A stretch of DNA of 64,000 nt from Lepturacanthus savala (lineage: Eukaryota; Chordata; Actinopteri; Scombriformes; Trichiuridae): positions 22,403,934 to 22,467,933 of the forward strand of contig CM060477.1 of NCBI GenBank assembly GCA_030544235.1. Direction: 5' to 3'. Shown piece after piece: positions 34,600 through 46,992 of the stretch. The first letter of the stretch is position 1. Every line of letters begins with the position of its first letter. A model generated the notes under the pieces. It had not been told where the DNA came from. It did not search any database and saw only the letters and a program-made list of their open reading frames with translations. The translations under genes and the position numbers were made by a program.

Positions 34600-35567
34600 C
34601 CCTGATAAATTATTTCTTAATAAATTATATGATTGAGAGTATCTATTTTTTTGCTCTGGCTGTCTCCCCAGAAATTCTCTATTGGATTAAGGTCCTGGGA
34701 TTGGGATGGCCAATCCGTAACATTGTTATGGAACCAGACTTTGCTTGTTTAGTGCATTTGAGCTCACTGTTGAAACACCCATTTCATGGGCATGTCCTCT
34801 ACAGCATAAGACAACATGACCTCTTCAAGTATTTTGATATATGCAAACTGATCCTGATCCCTTGTATGCAATAAATAGGCCCAACACCATAGTAGGAGAA
34901 CCATGCCCATATCATGATTGCATGCTTGCACCATCATGCTTCACTGTCTTCACTGTGTACTGTGGCTTGAATTCACAAAATGTCTTGGCCCTTGGACCCA
35001 AAAGCATGCATGTTTTTTAACAGCGGGACATTGCAGGAAATTACTGTAAATAAATTAGCTTCACACAGACTGTCACAGCACTAACGGGTAATTCCAGACT
35101 GTCTCTGATCATCCTGGAGCTGATCATTGGCTGAGCCTTTGCCATTCTTGTTAGTCTTCGACATAGAGACCTGTGTCTCTGGTTTTGCTCTTCATTTTAA
35201 GCTGGTTTTCTCCTCTACAATCTTTTAAATCAAAGTATGTTGTTCTTCTGAGCAATGTCTTAAACAGCCCATTTTTCTCAGGCTTTCAAAAAGAAATACA
35301 TCTTCAATAAGTGCTGGCTTTATCCTTAAATTGGGGCCACCTGATTCATGCCTGTTTTTTTGTTTTTTTGAACCCACCCCTTTCAACTAATTGCCCAATT
35401 GCACAGCCATAAGAGCGTTCATATCATGAATGCTGGGTCTTGTTCTTTTTCTGAGAATCTACTGCACCTACTGATAAATTGTTTGCCATATTGCATTAAA
35501 AAATAATATAAAACCCTGGATTAATCTGGTTAGTCACATTGGACTGCTATTATTTTGAACACTACTG
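34600..35567 (-). pseudogene. Tc1-like transposon remnant with degenerate transposase
   Basis: The minus strand shows, in shifting frames, 'RRLTRMAKAQPMISSRMI' (N-terminal HTH region), 'DQFAYIKILEEVMLSYA', 'KWVFQQ' and 'DWPSQSQDLNPIENFWGD' (catalytic Glu block). Stops and frameshifts are many. The right end reads '..TGAACACTACTG' followed by TA, matching a known 'CAGTAGTGTTCAAAATAATA' TIR family. The left TIR appears lost near 34600. Confidence 0.85.
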
Positions 35568-35612
35568 TATATACCGAAGCTCAAAATATCTGCATAGAAA
35601 AAACAGCCTGTT

Positions 35613-35613
<1 letters not shown>

Positions 35614-35663
<50 letters not shown>
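35614..35663 (+). repeat. (CA)n microsatellite
   Basis: 50 bp of uninterrupted CA. Confidence 0.95.
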
Positions 35664-35665
<2 letters not shown>

Positions 35666-36518
35666 GAGAGGTAGTCAGAGTGGAAGTGTAAAGCATGAAT
35701 TCATATACTCTCCCAGTAGCTCCAGCCTCATGTTTTTCAAACAGACAGGAAACACGAGTCTCTCCGTTCCACCGGGGTTCGCAGCGCTAACAAGGAACCA
35801 GAGGAGCTCTGCTACTTGTTAAAAAAAGTATATTTTTCCTTTAAAAAAAACCCATCACATCTGAAAAATATAAGTGTTGCTCGGTTCAGAAACCTGTTGG
35901 GTGTTTTCTCTTTAAACCAATTCAGTGCTGGTGTTTTTTCAGTTTAACCCAATAAGAGAGATCAAAAACTACAAAAGCTGTTGCACTTGGCGATGGTGCC
36001 AGTGTTATTCTGATGGTGTGGGTTAGTTAGTCTGAAAGACTAGAAATCAGCCTGAAATCAGTCAGTAATCAAACTGTTAAAAATACCACCTGATGAGCTC
36101 TAAAAAACAATATGCTTCTTGTGTTCATCTCATTCATTCAGGCATCTTTATTTCTATGTTATTATTTGAACAACAAAAACCTTTTTAGCACAAAAACAAT
36201 CTGTTGATGAAATCTCCTTAAATGAATAAATCAGTTCACTTGGCCCAGTTTAGCTGAGATCAGAGAGAATATTATACTGCAGTGATAATGAGTGATGGTA
36301 ATGAAGCATATACTCTACAATGAGTTTTCTTCTTAAAGTTGTGGCTGTTCTGCGGACTTCACCGCCTGCTTCTCCACAAACTGCAGAGCATCCAGAAGTG
36401 AATCAGAATGAAATAGAAGTTATATTCAGAGACACTTTCTTCTGTGGTTTACTAATGAATGTTATGAAATGAGGGAACTAAAGCTACTGAGCCTGTTGAA
36501 CACAGCCGTTTCTTTGTC
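35664..36518. other. Unannotated stretch
   Basis: No recognised element. 35750-35820 is GC-richer but has no splice-bounded frame. Confidence 0.4.
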
Positions 36519-36625
36519 TGTGAATAGTCTCATTCATCCAGGTCATTGTTCTCTCCGTCAAATTGGATCATAGGCAACTGGACTTGTATTTGTCTCCGAA
36601 GATGTTTTTCACATGCTTCTTCAGG
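36519..36625 (+). repeat. Fish retroelement-derived repeat ('TTTGTCTCCGAAGATG..TTTCAC')
   Basis: 'CTCATTCATCCAGGTCATTG' to 'CTTCTTCAGG' matches a repeat common in fish, possibly Penelope-associated. Family uncertain. Confidence 0.5.
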
Positions 36626-36764
36626 GGTCACATGACCCTCATGGCTGTCCTGTCATGAAAAGCGATTCACAACGTTGAACTACGCAAATCAACCAGCCTG
36701 GTTGCTGTGGCAACATGTACACTCAACATGTAAGCAAACCTCCCAGATTGTGCTTGTCCTCAGC

Positions 36765-37060
36765 ACCAACTGGGTTTCCAACCAAATGTGTCGAAATTTT
36801 AGAGTGGATTTTGTGAAATGCGCAAAAAGAAAATGAGAATTGATGACCATTTACATTTGTTATTGTTTTGCGATTATTGGGATAGTTCCCCATGAGATAA
36901 TGATGTAAAAGAGCGTGAATGTGTTCATGACAACAGTTGGCGCTCAGCTGACACACAACAACTGATCATGGATAATTAACTGCTGACCTGTTGGCTCGGG
37001 GGGGAACATTAGCTGCAATTTTGTCAGTGTAAAACCATGCAAAACCATGCTTTAATGTTA
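36765..37060 (+). repeat. Dispersed repeat, copy B (pair with 18790-19080)
   Basis: Begins 'ACTGGGTTTCCAACCAAATG' and keeps the same block order as copy A. Confidence 0.7.
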
Positions 37061-37502
37061 GGAGTGCTGTCATAGTTTTCTTGAGGGAGACCACTGGTTG
37101 GAATTGAGAGCATGAATTAATGAATTGCATGTTGTCAATCAATCTTCATAAATAAATAAAAGTAGCCTGCTTTCTATAGAAGTAGACTTTTAAAAATACA
37201 AGCCTGTTTTTGTTTCTATAAATGTACAGTTTCATAAAAGAAAAAAGAAAAAAAAAGTTAGGGTTAGGTGTTTTCTTTAGTAGTGCACCAGGTGGTTTTG
37301 CTGTGATTTTATCTACTATGAGTGAGTCTCTATGTTAGTTATGTTGCTATCTGCTCTTCAAAACTTTAGTGACATTTACATCATTATTATGGTAATACCA
37401 CTTCATGGTGCATTCAAGTGCACCTTGTTGAAATGGGAATCGCCTGAAGTTCCTAAATGTTTTTTGTTTTTATTTAGTGAAATACATTAGTTTCTTGATA
37501 TT

Positions 37503-37811
37503 TTACCACCAAGCTTTTAACAATTGAAACAATAATAATCTAATAAGCAGTTGTGGTGGCACTGATGTGACGAAATGAGGAGAGTTTTGTGCAGTCTGAA
37601 GCTTACAGAAGGGTTTGTGAAGGAGAATAAAGATGAGAGAATTACAGTAATTAATACAGGACATGACGAGGATAAGAACAGGAATAGAGGTGGTAAGAGG
37701 GAGGGAGGAGACGATTGATGCTGCATAGAGGGAAATATGCAGACTAGGCAATATTATTGATGTGAGAACTGAATGATAAGGAGCTGTTGAAGATGTCACA
37801 TAGACTCTCAA
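37503..37811 (-). pseudogene. LINE (L2-like) RT thumb fragment
   Basis: The minus strand encodes 'LVMSCINYCNSLIFILLHKP' and 'KLQTAQNSPHFV', a decayed '..SR.DYCNSLL.GLP.K...KLQ.VQNSAAR..' block. With 38262-38483 it lies in the order expected for one minus-strand LINE. Confidence 0.65.
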
Positions 37812-37869
37812 CCTGAGGAGAGGAGAATGTGAGGAACTGTCAATGGAAGATTTAGATAATTAGGACCTG

Positions 37870-38225
37870 AGCTCCATGACAGCCGGAGCCATATTGAATC
37901 CGTAAGGATTCATTATTATTCTTCTTATGTCCTTTTCCCACCTAAACATGCCCCAAAAGTCACTAATGTTGGTGAAAGATTTAATATTTTAATGTTTTGT
38001 GTTAATGGTTGTAGCTACCCTAGAAAGAAAATATACTGTATATTCCCCTCACAAGATTGACATAGACAAATGAAATTCATTGCACACTTTCATCATGTCA
38101 AGACCCTGAACACACCTACACAACCAGATTTACTCTGAGTTATAGCGCCACCTACTGGGAACAGGAAGCAATTTTCAAACTCATAGCCCCCCCTCCTTTA
38201 ACATTAACAAACTTAGTTACACAAT
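37870..38225 (+). repeat. Fish dispersed repeat interrupting the LINE
   Basis: 'GGATTCATTATTATTCTTCT', 'ACATGCCCCAAAAGTCACTA' and 'TATAGCGCCACCTACTGG' match a repeat I remember as common in fish. Ends were not resolved. Confidence 0.5.
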
Positions 38226-38261
38226 TATCAGGTGATGAAACTAAAATGTCTCCCTGTCGAT

Positions 38262-38483
38262 TTATTTCTGATAAAAAGGAGAAATTTTGTTTTGTCGCTG
38301 TTTTAGTTTTAGGAAGTAGTGGGAATAGACATTAAATTTGTCAAAAATATTGTCAAGGGGAAGGAGGTAGGTAAGCAAGAGAAGAGGCCCCAGGATGGAG
38401 CCCTGGGGATGCCTTAAATCCTTTAGATCCTTCAGATCATCCTTCCTTGTGTATTTGTGGATCTTTGTGTCCATCAGCAACAA
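38262..38483 (-). pseudogene. LINE (L2-like) RT fragment, PQG block
   Basis: Encodes 'RHPQGSILGPLLLLTYLLPL' then 'DNIFDKFNVYSH', the classic RT block before the ADD active site. ADD itself is missing. Confidence 0.7.
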
Positions 38484-38860
38484 TATTAGGATGGTTTCAA
38501 AGGTGAGTTAATGCTGTTCAGTGGCAGCATTGTATATATGTATTTTCCAAAATTGTCAACAACAAATTTTTCAGAAATCTTGGGAAATATGAACTTTTTC
38601 CCCAGTTTCTGCAGTTACACTACTACAGATTCTCCCCATATTGTGTTAAAAAAATGTGATCGAGGATTGTGCAGACGAATTGGATGCTGCCTCCCTCTCA
38701 AACTCTATACCCCTCAAAGAAAGAGGTAAAACTAGACCAAATATATTTGTCAACAAACGTTAACACATGCTCTTCATCACTGACTGTGACGAAATTAACC
38801 ACCATTTTTATTGATGAAAAAAGACAAGAAAAATATTATTTCTCATTTTAGATGTATCTG

Positions 38861-39221
38861 GTGAGCAACATGGTAGCACAGGGGTTAGTGCTGTTGCCTC
38901 ACAGCAAGAATGTCGCAGGTTCAAGACCTCCTTGGTCCTGGGTCTGGGACCTTTCTGTGTGGAGTTTCATGTTCTCCTCATGTCTGGTGGGTTTTCTCCA
39001 GGTTCTCCAGCTTCCTCCCACAGTCCAAAAACATGCTGAGGTTAATTGGCGATTCTAAATTGCCCGTAGGTGTGAGTGAATGTGTGTGTGTGCCCCACGA
39101 TTGGCTGGCGACCATCTGGGGTGTATCCCTGCCTCTGATTGTAATGCACTGGGATATGCTCCAGCAAACCCCTGCGATCCTAATGAGGAATAAGCGGGTA
39201 TAGAAAATGAGATGAGATGTC
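38861..39221 (+). mobile_element. tRNA-headed SINE (family 1), copy 2
   Basis: Plus orientation. Head box A-like 'TAGCACAGGGGTTAGTG', box B-like 'GGTTCAAGACC', body as in the other copies, tail ATGAGATGAG. Short target duplication GTATCTG at 38854-38860 and 39222-39228. Confidence 0.88.
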
Positions 39222-40019
39222 GTATCTGCACCAGGATTGGTATGTATATTTACCTGCCTGCCGAAATAATAATAATAATAATTTAGTGCAATCTTTATTG
39301 GCATTAGTGACCTATCTCAGTTCATAATAAAATATGCAAATCTAAACACTGATGTGTTATGTTTTGGTGAATATCAGACCAGGCACCTTTAGCAACATAG
39401 CATTCCTGATCTTTCTGTGGTTGACAGAATGGCAGATCCTGTGGCAAAATGAACTGTTGTGGTCCTATAGTGCCTGTTTAAAATCAAATAATAATAATAA
39501 TAAAAATAAAATGACATGCAGAGAAGCTTGAGAGATGTAAAGTCAGGGATCGCAAAACTTCAAATAAAACCCAGGAAAAGTGGACAATATGCGACCTTCA
39601 AGTGTATAAATCTAGACTTTGACACAAGGACGTTAGTAAAAGTTTACCAAGAACAAGTTAATAGTTTATTATGTTGTGGTTTTTAGTTTTCTGATATATA
39701 TAATAGTACAAATCTAAATACTCTAAGAACTGAGAGACATCAGGACACAAACTGTTCATGTTTTCTTCAGCAAGGTACAAACACTCCTTCACTTCTTCCT
39801 CAGATTGAACCTGCTTCAATTAAAATTGTCGAATCCACTGAAACTATTCATTTGAGCCATTTCATTCAATGGAATCATTGACTTGGAAATTTTCCTAATG
39901 GAATTTTCCTGTAAAAAAAAGCAACGCGGCATTATCAACTGTCCCTTGCTGTCTCTCTTTTCTATTCTTTTCTTTCTCCATAAAGAGAAGAGAAAGTCCT
40001 GACACACACATTTACCCAA
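39222..40019. other. Unannotated stretch
   Basis: ATA/AAT triplet runs at 39268-39283 and 39487-39505. Nothing else. Confidence 0.4.

Positions 40020-40079
<60 letters not shown>
40020..40079 (+). repeat. (GT)n microsatellite
   Basis: 60 bp of uninterrupted GT. Confidence 0.95.
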
Positions 40080-40080
<1 letters not shown>

Positions 40081-40909
40081 GTGCATAAATGGATGTTGCC
40101 CAACCAGCCAAAACCAACCGCTGTTCTGAACACCTGAATAGAAACAAGACATAAAGTGAGAAGAGAAAGAAAGAAAAGGCCAGAGGTGTGATTCTTACCC
40201 AAATATCTTAGTCAAGCAGCTTTCTCCTGCTCAGATGAAAAATTCTTCAACATCGTGACACTCAGGAAAATAAATAAAACTTAATTTTCTGTTATGCCAA
40301 ACAATTTCTCACTGACCATTCAACAGCCATTCAATGCATGTTTGCTTAATGTACAATAAACACTTTTACGTTTCCAATTGCTGCATATGAAATTCACTAT
40401 TCCTGCATCTAACAACCACACAATGATGCATATTGAGGACAAAGAGAGAAACCACTGAATTATAATATTATAGATTATAACATTGTGTAATTTTCTGTCT
40501 AGGAGAACTCATAATCTATTAAGGTGGATCATTTTCTAGAAATATCTTTTATAATATAAATCCAACTGTTAATTTTTGTTTGTTTTGTACACTGATATAA
40601 AAAGCAAGCTGAACACTGAGCATTGCCTAATAGAGAAGGTTTTAAATCAGTTGTTTTGTTTCCATCGTTATCAGCTGTTTTATATGTCTGTTAATATTTG
40701 TATTATTTATTTTTCAAAACCGGGTATATGTCATTGTAATTTTTTCACATTTTTGTTAAAAAAAGTGAAGCATGTGGCTGAGAAACTCACTTTAATTCAC
40801 TGTTTATTTAATAATCACTGAGTCTCTGTGTGATTAAGAGAAAGACAGAATAGGAAAAAAAAGCCAAGAGGCAGAACAAATGAAGGACAGAGAGAGGAGT
40901 GTGTCTGCG
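40080..40909. other. Unannotated AT-rich stretch
   Basis: No element or exon recognised. Confidence 0.4.
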
Positions 40910-40918
40910 GGTTGGGTG

Positions 40919-40964
<46 letters not shown>

Positions 40965-40988
40965 TGTGTGTATGTGTGTGTGTGTGTT
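40910..40988 (+). repeat. (GT)n microsatellite with AT variants
   Basis: GT array with TATG interruptions. Confidence 0.93.
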
Positions 40989-41185
40989 TGTGAACACGTC
41001 TGACAGTATCTCTGGGCTCCATCAGTGGCCATTAGTATTTTGCAGCACGAACACACACTTTGACAGGTCGGCCCTGCCGCCTGCAGAGACCCAGACTGTG
41101 TGTGTGTGTTTGCAGATGCCGCTGGTTTTGACCTTTTCTTTCATGTGTTTATCTCACCTCCAGATGAACTTTGATGAGCCAATAC

Positions 41186-41219
41186 ACGCACACACACACA
41201 CACACCACACACACACACA
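41186..41219 (+). repeat. (CA)n microsatellite
   Basis: CA run with one CC break, 55 bp from the CACTG MITE. Confidence 0.9.
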
Positions 41220-41273
41220 ACATCCATTACTCATCAAATATGAAGCTTTTCACACCATCTGGACAGAAATCTA

Positions 41274-41634
41274 CACTGTATAACGTTGCTTTCAAATCTG
41301 CAGTAATTTACTTTACTGTGTTAAACACAGTGCAGATTTTTATACTGTGTTTTACTGTGTTAAACACAGTAAAGTTACTGAAAAATATTATTACAGTAGA
41401 TTGCTGTCTATTTTACAATAAATGACAGTAATCAAAGTATTACTATAGAAAATCATAGTAATCATAGTACAGTTAATCACCCAATACTATAAATACTGTA
41501 AATTGATTTCTATATTATAGTAAAGACACAATACTGTAAACAGAAGTACAGTACTTCTACTGTAAAAAATAATTACGGTATCTTTCTGGATAATGCTACC
41601 AGTTAATTACCATAATTTCTAAGGGTTTGCAGTG
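41274..41634 (-). mobile_element. CACTG-ended MITE, copy 3 (best preserved)
   Basis: Left CACTGTA, right TTTGCAGTG, flanked by TA on both sides (41272-41273, 41635-41636). It contains two copies of the palindrome CTGTGTTAAACACAG. Confidence 0.75.
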
Positions 41635-41636
41635 TA

Positions 41637-42660
41637 TCTACTGTACTTAATGCTGCTTGCTTAAAAAATGAATTTTCTTTTCATCAAATGCTGTAAAAAG
41701 GAAACTAGTTTGTTATTGCTTCTCTGTAAAAGATTAAACTGCTTCATCCCCCACGAGGCTCTGATCTACATCACAGGCTATGTCATGGCTGATATCTGAC
41801 TGTTAACTGCTTACATCTTATGGAACAGAGTTTATATATTCAGCCACTAGATACTAATGCATTTACACAGCACATTTTCTCTTTTAATGTTCCTAGGCGA
41901 GTATGTTTCTTCATATCTGTTTATCAAGAGTCTGAAAGTCTTAACAGTGTTTGAAGGCCCAGTTTTGATCTTTGTCTATTTGATGATTGAAAATAAGGGG
42001 CTTTTTTAATTGTCTTTAGTGCAGAATCAGTCAAACATGTCTGATTTCATCAAATAGACAATCTGAAATTATGCCACAGAACATTACGACATAGAAAATG
42101 ATAAGCCAATTGCTGCACCTGATCAACATATGAACAAATGTGGAACTGAATTATTTCAACAATTTATTTTGACACAATTTATTATGACAGAAAAGCTCAA
42201 TATGAGAAGCCACAGACGCCACAGAAAGCAGGTGGAACATGAGGTTTTTAGTTCACTTTTTATTTCTACTCCCATGTTGACAGAGTAAGTATAAAATATT
42301 TAAAAAAAACGTGACATGTTTCAGGATTTCACCTTGTGTTACTGCAGCAGATGATATCATGGCTGCCTGTACACTGCTGCTCACATTACAACATGACGCT
42401 GCTAGCATCCCTGAATTATATTACTCTGTGTGTGTGTGTGTGTGTGTCAGTCCTAACATAGCTGCAATTCCCAAGTCAGTTTGCTTCATATAAGTAGGAA
42501 ACCATCGCTCATTCTGTAGCCCCAGGTCTCACACACACACCTACACACGCACACACACACGTGCATGCACACACAGTGTAGTAGATGAATGTTTGGAGGC
42601 AGGCACAGGGAGAGGTTTTCCACATGGAGGATTCTGTACAATGGATCTGTGGTCACTCTC
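41637..42660. other. Unannotated stretch with small GT/CA runs
   Basis: Short GT run at 42427-42448 and CA at 42530-42575. Nothing else recognised. Confidence 0.4.
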
Positions 42661-42662
42661 CA

Positions 42663-42715
<53 letters not shown>

Positions 42716-42720
42716 TACAA
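42661..42720 (+). repeat. (CA)n microsatellite
   Basis: CA array followed by further CA-rich degenerate sequence to about 42800. Confidence 0.95.
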
Positions 42721-42934
42721 AATGCATGAGGAGACACACATACACAGAGTATACTGAGGCAAAAACGCACATGTGCGCACACATACACACACAGAAACGC
42801 ATAACGCAATGACTATGTGTGTTCTGCTGGGTGATGAATGAAGCAATATTTCAGTTTAAAGCAGCATCCCAACACAGATGGTGGTGTAGAGAAATACTTA
42901 TACATTACCACACACAAATTCATTCCATTTCTCT

Positions 42935-42946
42935 CTTTCTCTCTGT

Positions 42947-43018
<72 letters not shown>
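42935..43018 (+). repeat. (TC)n(CA)n compound microsatellite
   Basis: CT run to 42988, CA to 43018. Confidence 0.95.
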
Positions 43019-43022
<4 letters not shown>

Positions 43023-43266
43023 TGCTGTGAAAATCCCATCTGTCCGATTGTGACAGGCTCTGCCACACAGAAAGAAGAATCACCTGTCTACTACACACAC
43101 ATATATGCAAAATTCAATATGCAGGCAAACATACAGAGAAAACATGGTTTGTGTGTCTCTCTCTCACGCACACACATTAAACTGTGTACAGAGTATTATG
43201 TTGTTTGATTGTGTTCATTGAAAGGCCGGAGGGGATGAATTTCATAGTCAAGCGAGAATTATCTGC

Positions 43267-43267
43267 A

Positions 43268-43325
<58 letters not shown>
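43267..43325 (+). repeat. (CA)n microsatellite
   Basis: 59 bp of CA abutting the repeated segment at 43322-43615. Confidence 0.95.
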
Positions 43326-43327
<2 letters not shown>

Positions 43328-43615
43328 GTGAAACTGAAATCTGACTCTTTACCTCCCAGAGAGAAAATAAGAGTTTCTTCGAGGAAATATTCTGACCACA
43401 TGATCATTATATTTAAAGCAGTAACGTGTAAGAATGAAATCATCACATCACAATGTTTCCCAGAGATACATCAGATCTGAACAGTCTGTGATTGAACCAA
43501 ACAGCAGTGTGCACAGGGATGAATTAGGATTGAAGGCTGATTGATCATAGACTTATGTATTGTTGGGGATTGATGAGGAAAGCTGAAGATCCAGACTGTG
43601 CTAAGTAAGTAATAG
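43322..43615 (-). repeat. Repeated segment, inverted copy of parts of 52.1-53.2 kb
   Basis: The reverse complement matches 52111-52215 and 54783-54840 ('CTTAGCACAGTCTG', 'TCATCAATCCCCA', 'CAACCTTCAATC', 'GTGCACACTGCTGTTTGG'). Its other end matches 53143-53200 ('ACTCTTATTTTCTCTCTGGG'). Confidence 0.75.
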
Positions 43616-44372
43616 TTGGAAACTGAATTAACCAACTAATCGTTACAATTCTCTTTTCTCCTAAGATTAAAACTTTATTCTCATATTATGACTATTCTTG
43701 CACTATTACACTTTTTTCATAATATTATAACTTTATTCTTATGTTTTTCTCAGAGTAAAAAAATAAGAAACAGTTTAAAAGCATGTAGTTAGAGCATTTG
43801 TATGAATGTTTTTGGTTGGAGAGAAGAATCTCATCTTGAGTGACAGAAATTACCAAAAAGACTTGATTTGAAGGTACATTTTAAAATATTGAAACCTTTT
43901 CTGCTGTCTTTAATTATATATCATTGATTCCATACTCTGTTGTGTGTTTTTCATTCTAATTTCAAAGAAGTGATTTTTCTTCTTTAGATATTCAAACAAG
44001 ATGATTTCCACCACAATTTATGTATTTGCATTGTACGATTTTCTTCCTTGATGAGCTTTTTTCAGTCAGTCGAGTCATTTTTCGCTTTGATCTTGCCTGT
44101 AAACTGCTTTCATGAAACCCTCAAGGAGCTTTTTTTTGTCTCTTCCACATTGTTTATTCACAACATACTTTCATCTATCTTCTTTCCAGCTGGTTTTATA
44201 GATGTTTCACAGCAAAAGTTGTGGTGTTAGAAACATTCCCAGAGGCCCTGTACCTGATCGCGTTCGTGTTTTAGCACCACCGACACAAATATTAGCAAAT
44301 TTGGTCCAAATAGTTTGGCAGGAAACCAGGCTGATTCCATCTGAATCAATACTTCATGTTAAAAGCTGTGGT

Positions 44373-44373
<1 letters not shown>
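43616..44373. other. Unannotated AT-rich stretch
   Basis: Nothing recognised. Confidence 0.4.
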
Positions 44374-44407
<34 letters not shown>

Positions 44408-44450
44408 AAGAAAAAGAGAGACAAACAGAGAGAGACGGAGAGAGAGAGAA
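44374..44450 (+). repeat. (GA)n microsatellite
   Basis: Imperfect GA run. Confidence 0.92.
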
Positions 44451-45453
44451 ATGCAGTTGTAGGATCCAGGACCTTTAAAACTAAAGAAGCTCAGGCCTGT
44501 TTTAAGTTTAATAGCATTTAAATACCTTTTCCAATCACGGGTCAGGTTGTAATAATTAAATAATGATTTTTTTTTGGCAGCTTAAAGTTGAGTTGACTTT
44601 CGATCAGCTGGACATTCACAGTACTGTTCACAGCGAACCTGGGGAGTAACAAGGAGTCCATTAAAGACGCTGGTTGAGTGCCTTGCTCAAGGTCACTGCA
44701 TCAGCTGCTATTCATTCTTGCTTCACCCACACATCATATCCAATAAAAGCAGGAGATGTCTTGTTTCTTGTTGTCCTTGTTCTTTTTTTTTTTTTTGGAG
44801 CAGGATTTTCTTTTCCTTTCTGCTGCTGCTGATGATACATTCACAGAAAAGTCTCCACGGGTTTCTGCATATTTCTGTATATTTGAAATCAAACCATCTT
44901 TTACCAGTTTAACTTTCATACTAGTTAAAGTGACACAGTTTTCTCACTTGTTGGCGAGTGACGACAGGTTTGTGGTAAAATGTTAATGAGTGTCGCATTG
45001 TGAGGATGTTTTAGGAATGCTATTTAGCTTTTCATTTGCCGATAGAATGAGAAATTCATTCTCACGCAGATCTACAATGTTTGCTCCTGAGAGCCGTTGT
45101 ACACAAGAAAATCTATTCATGCTCGGTGATAACTCAGGAGAAAACAGGTCGATCAGAACAGAAGCACCACTCAAGGTCCAGTTATACATTTTTTTCGAAC
45201 AGTTTCTTTTTTTGTTGAAATGTTTTTTGTTTTTAATGCCAAAATCTAGGAAGTAAACCACTAGCTAGAGTTTTCTCTGTTTCCCACCAAAACACATTGT
45301 GTTGATCAACGAGGTGAAATGTAGCATTGGAGATGGATTTTCTACCTCATTAAACATCATTTACATTCATCTCTGCATTCGTTGTCTTCGCCAGACAGAA
45401 AGAGATGGAGAAACAGAAAGAGATAGACAGAGATTTTTTTTTTCCCAAAAGCA
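44451..45453. other. Unannotated stretch with a SINE-like scrap
   Basis: 'GAGTGCCTTGCTCAAGGTCA' near 44675 resembles a common fish SINE phrase. Overlapping open frames on both strands at 44983-45261 have no splice context and are not recognised. Confidence 0.35.
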
Positions 45454-45464
45454 CTTCATTTACA

Positions 45465-45770
45465 GGGTGGCGCAGGGGTTAGTTCTGTTGCCTCACAGCA
45501 AGAAGGTCACAGGTTCAAGACCTCCTTGGTCCTGAGTTTGGCACCTTTCTGTGTGGAGTTTGCATGTTCTCCCTCGGCTGCCACCCACAGTCCAAAAACA
45601 TGCTGAGTTTAATTGGTGACTCTAAATTGCCCATAGCTGTGAATGGTGTGTGTGCTCCACGATTGGCTGGCGACCATCTGGGGTGTATCCCTGCCTCTCG
45701 CCGTAACGCGCTGGGATAGACCCCTGCGACCCTAATGAGGAATAAGCAGGTATAGAAAATGACTGACTGA
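45465..45770 (+). mobile_element. tRNA-headed SINE (family 1), copy 3
   Basis: Starts GGTGGCGCAGGGGTTAG (first bases missing) and ends 'GAAAATGACTGACTGA'. Imperfect 11-bp target duplication CTTCATTTACA (45454-45464) / CTTTATTTACA (45771-45781). Small internal deletions. Confidence 0.88.
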
Positions 45771-45879
45771 CTTTATTTACATATTTATATTTTACAATGC
45801 ATCAATAAAATAAAGTCATAGTCAAGTCAAAGACATCACCTAGCCCCAAGTAATTATCCCATCTCAGGATGCAGCTGGC

Positions 45880-46260
45880 CCCATCGCTACACACCAGATC
45901 CTCCACCTTCGGCCACCAGGTGGATGAGGCCCTGTCCCTCCTCCTCTCTGTCTAAGTACAGCACTCCTTGTAGCACCCAGTGCAGATCTAAAAGACATAT
46001 AATGGAGCAACCATTTCCACTTTTCTGCATGTCCTCCAGGGCAATCTGCTGCTCTTGCAGAGACAGCCCTTCGCAGAAGCCCTGTAGGACTCTGTGCTCC
46101 TCTCTGTATTCACTTTCTTGGCTTTGTATCTGGCTTGGCTTCATGAGTTCCTGCCCTGTGTGAGAGAGCAGTGTGTGGATCACCTTCCTAGGTGTGTTCT
46201 TTTTCTCCAGGCTGAAGAAGAAGCTACTGGGAGCACCCATCTCTTTGACATTCTGGAATC
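45880..46260 (-). pseudogene. Internally deleted LINE ORF2 fragment (L1/Tx1-like)
   Basis: A 117-codon minus-strand frame starts 'MGAPSSFFFSLEKKNTPRKV' and continues 'LSLQEQQIALEDMQ', which resembles the linker between endonuclease and RT in L1/Tx1-type ORF2. It then jumps to 'VLYLDREEEGQGLIHLVAEG', resembling a region well after the RT core. The RT motifs are absent, consistent with a deletion joining the two parts in frame. Confidence 0.5.
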
Positions 46261-46325
46261 ACGACCAGGGCACCCTACATTTTCATGTCTAACAGGTTGG
46301 CTAAGACCATTTTTTTTTACTTTGA

Positions 46326-46580
46326 GGCTTTCAATATAACCCCAATCTCCTTTGGATTCCATTAACTGTTATAGCTCCACGATATCGATCTCTAGATCAT
46401 AGATCTGGTGATGTCTCTGGTGACATTGAGAGTGTAACGCTGACACAGGAGCCTGATTTTAGTCTTACCATGGTCCCACCACTGCCTAAGACTGTTAAAA
46501 TGACCCTTCCTCTGTCTAAAAACACCACAGAAATAAATAAAACTCTTATCCAGTGTTTAAATAGAATTAAACACTTTTAG
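46326..46580 (+). other. Stop-free 84-codon stretch, unrecognised
   Basis: Open between stops, no early ATG, peptide contains 'SLTMVPPLPKTVKMTLPLSK'. It sits beside the LINE fragment and may be transposon-derived. Confidence 0.2.
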
Positions 46581-46899
46581 GTAAAATTTAGATTTCTTTT
46601 TGCATCAGTTCTTGTATTTTTACTTTTCTTCTTTCTTTTTTTCTCTTTTCTCAACCTGCTACATTTCCTCCTCCTTGCAAAGAGGGACAGAGAGGGACAG
46701 AAATAGAGAGATGGAGAAAACGAGACAAAACCAATTGGTAGTTTCACCAATTGGTTGGTGAATCGATTCTTGTTGTGTATCAACAATACTAAGATCTACT
46801 GGTAAAAATACTGCTGCATAAAGCTACTAGTCATTCAAAAAAATACACAAGGTAAATATTAGAATATTAGCATTTTAGGGAAATACTATTGACTGTGAC

Positions 46900-46937
<38 letters not shown>

Positions 46938-46992
46938 AATGGTTCAAGGTAGTACTTTCTCTCTATTTCCTGAATCTCCATCTGTAATTCAG

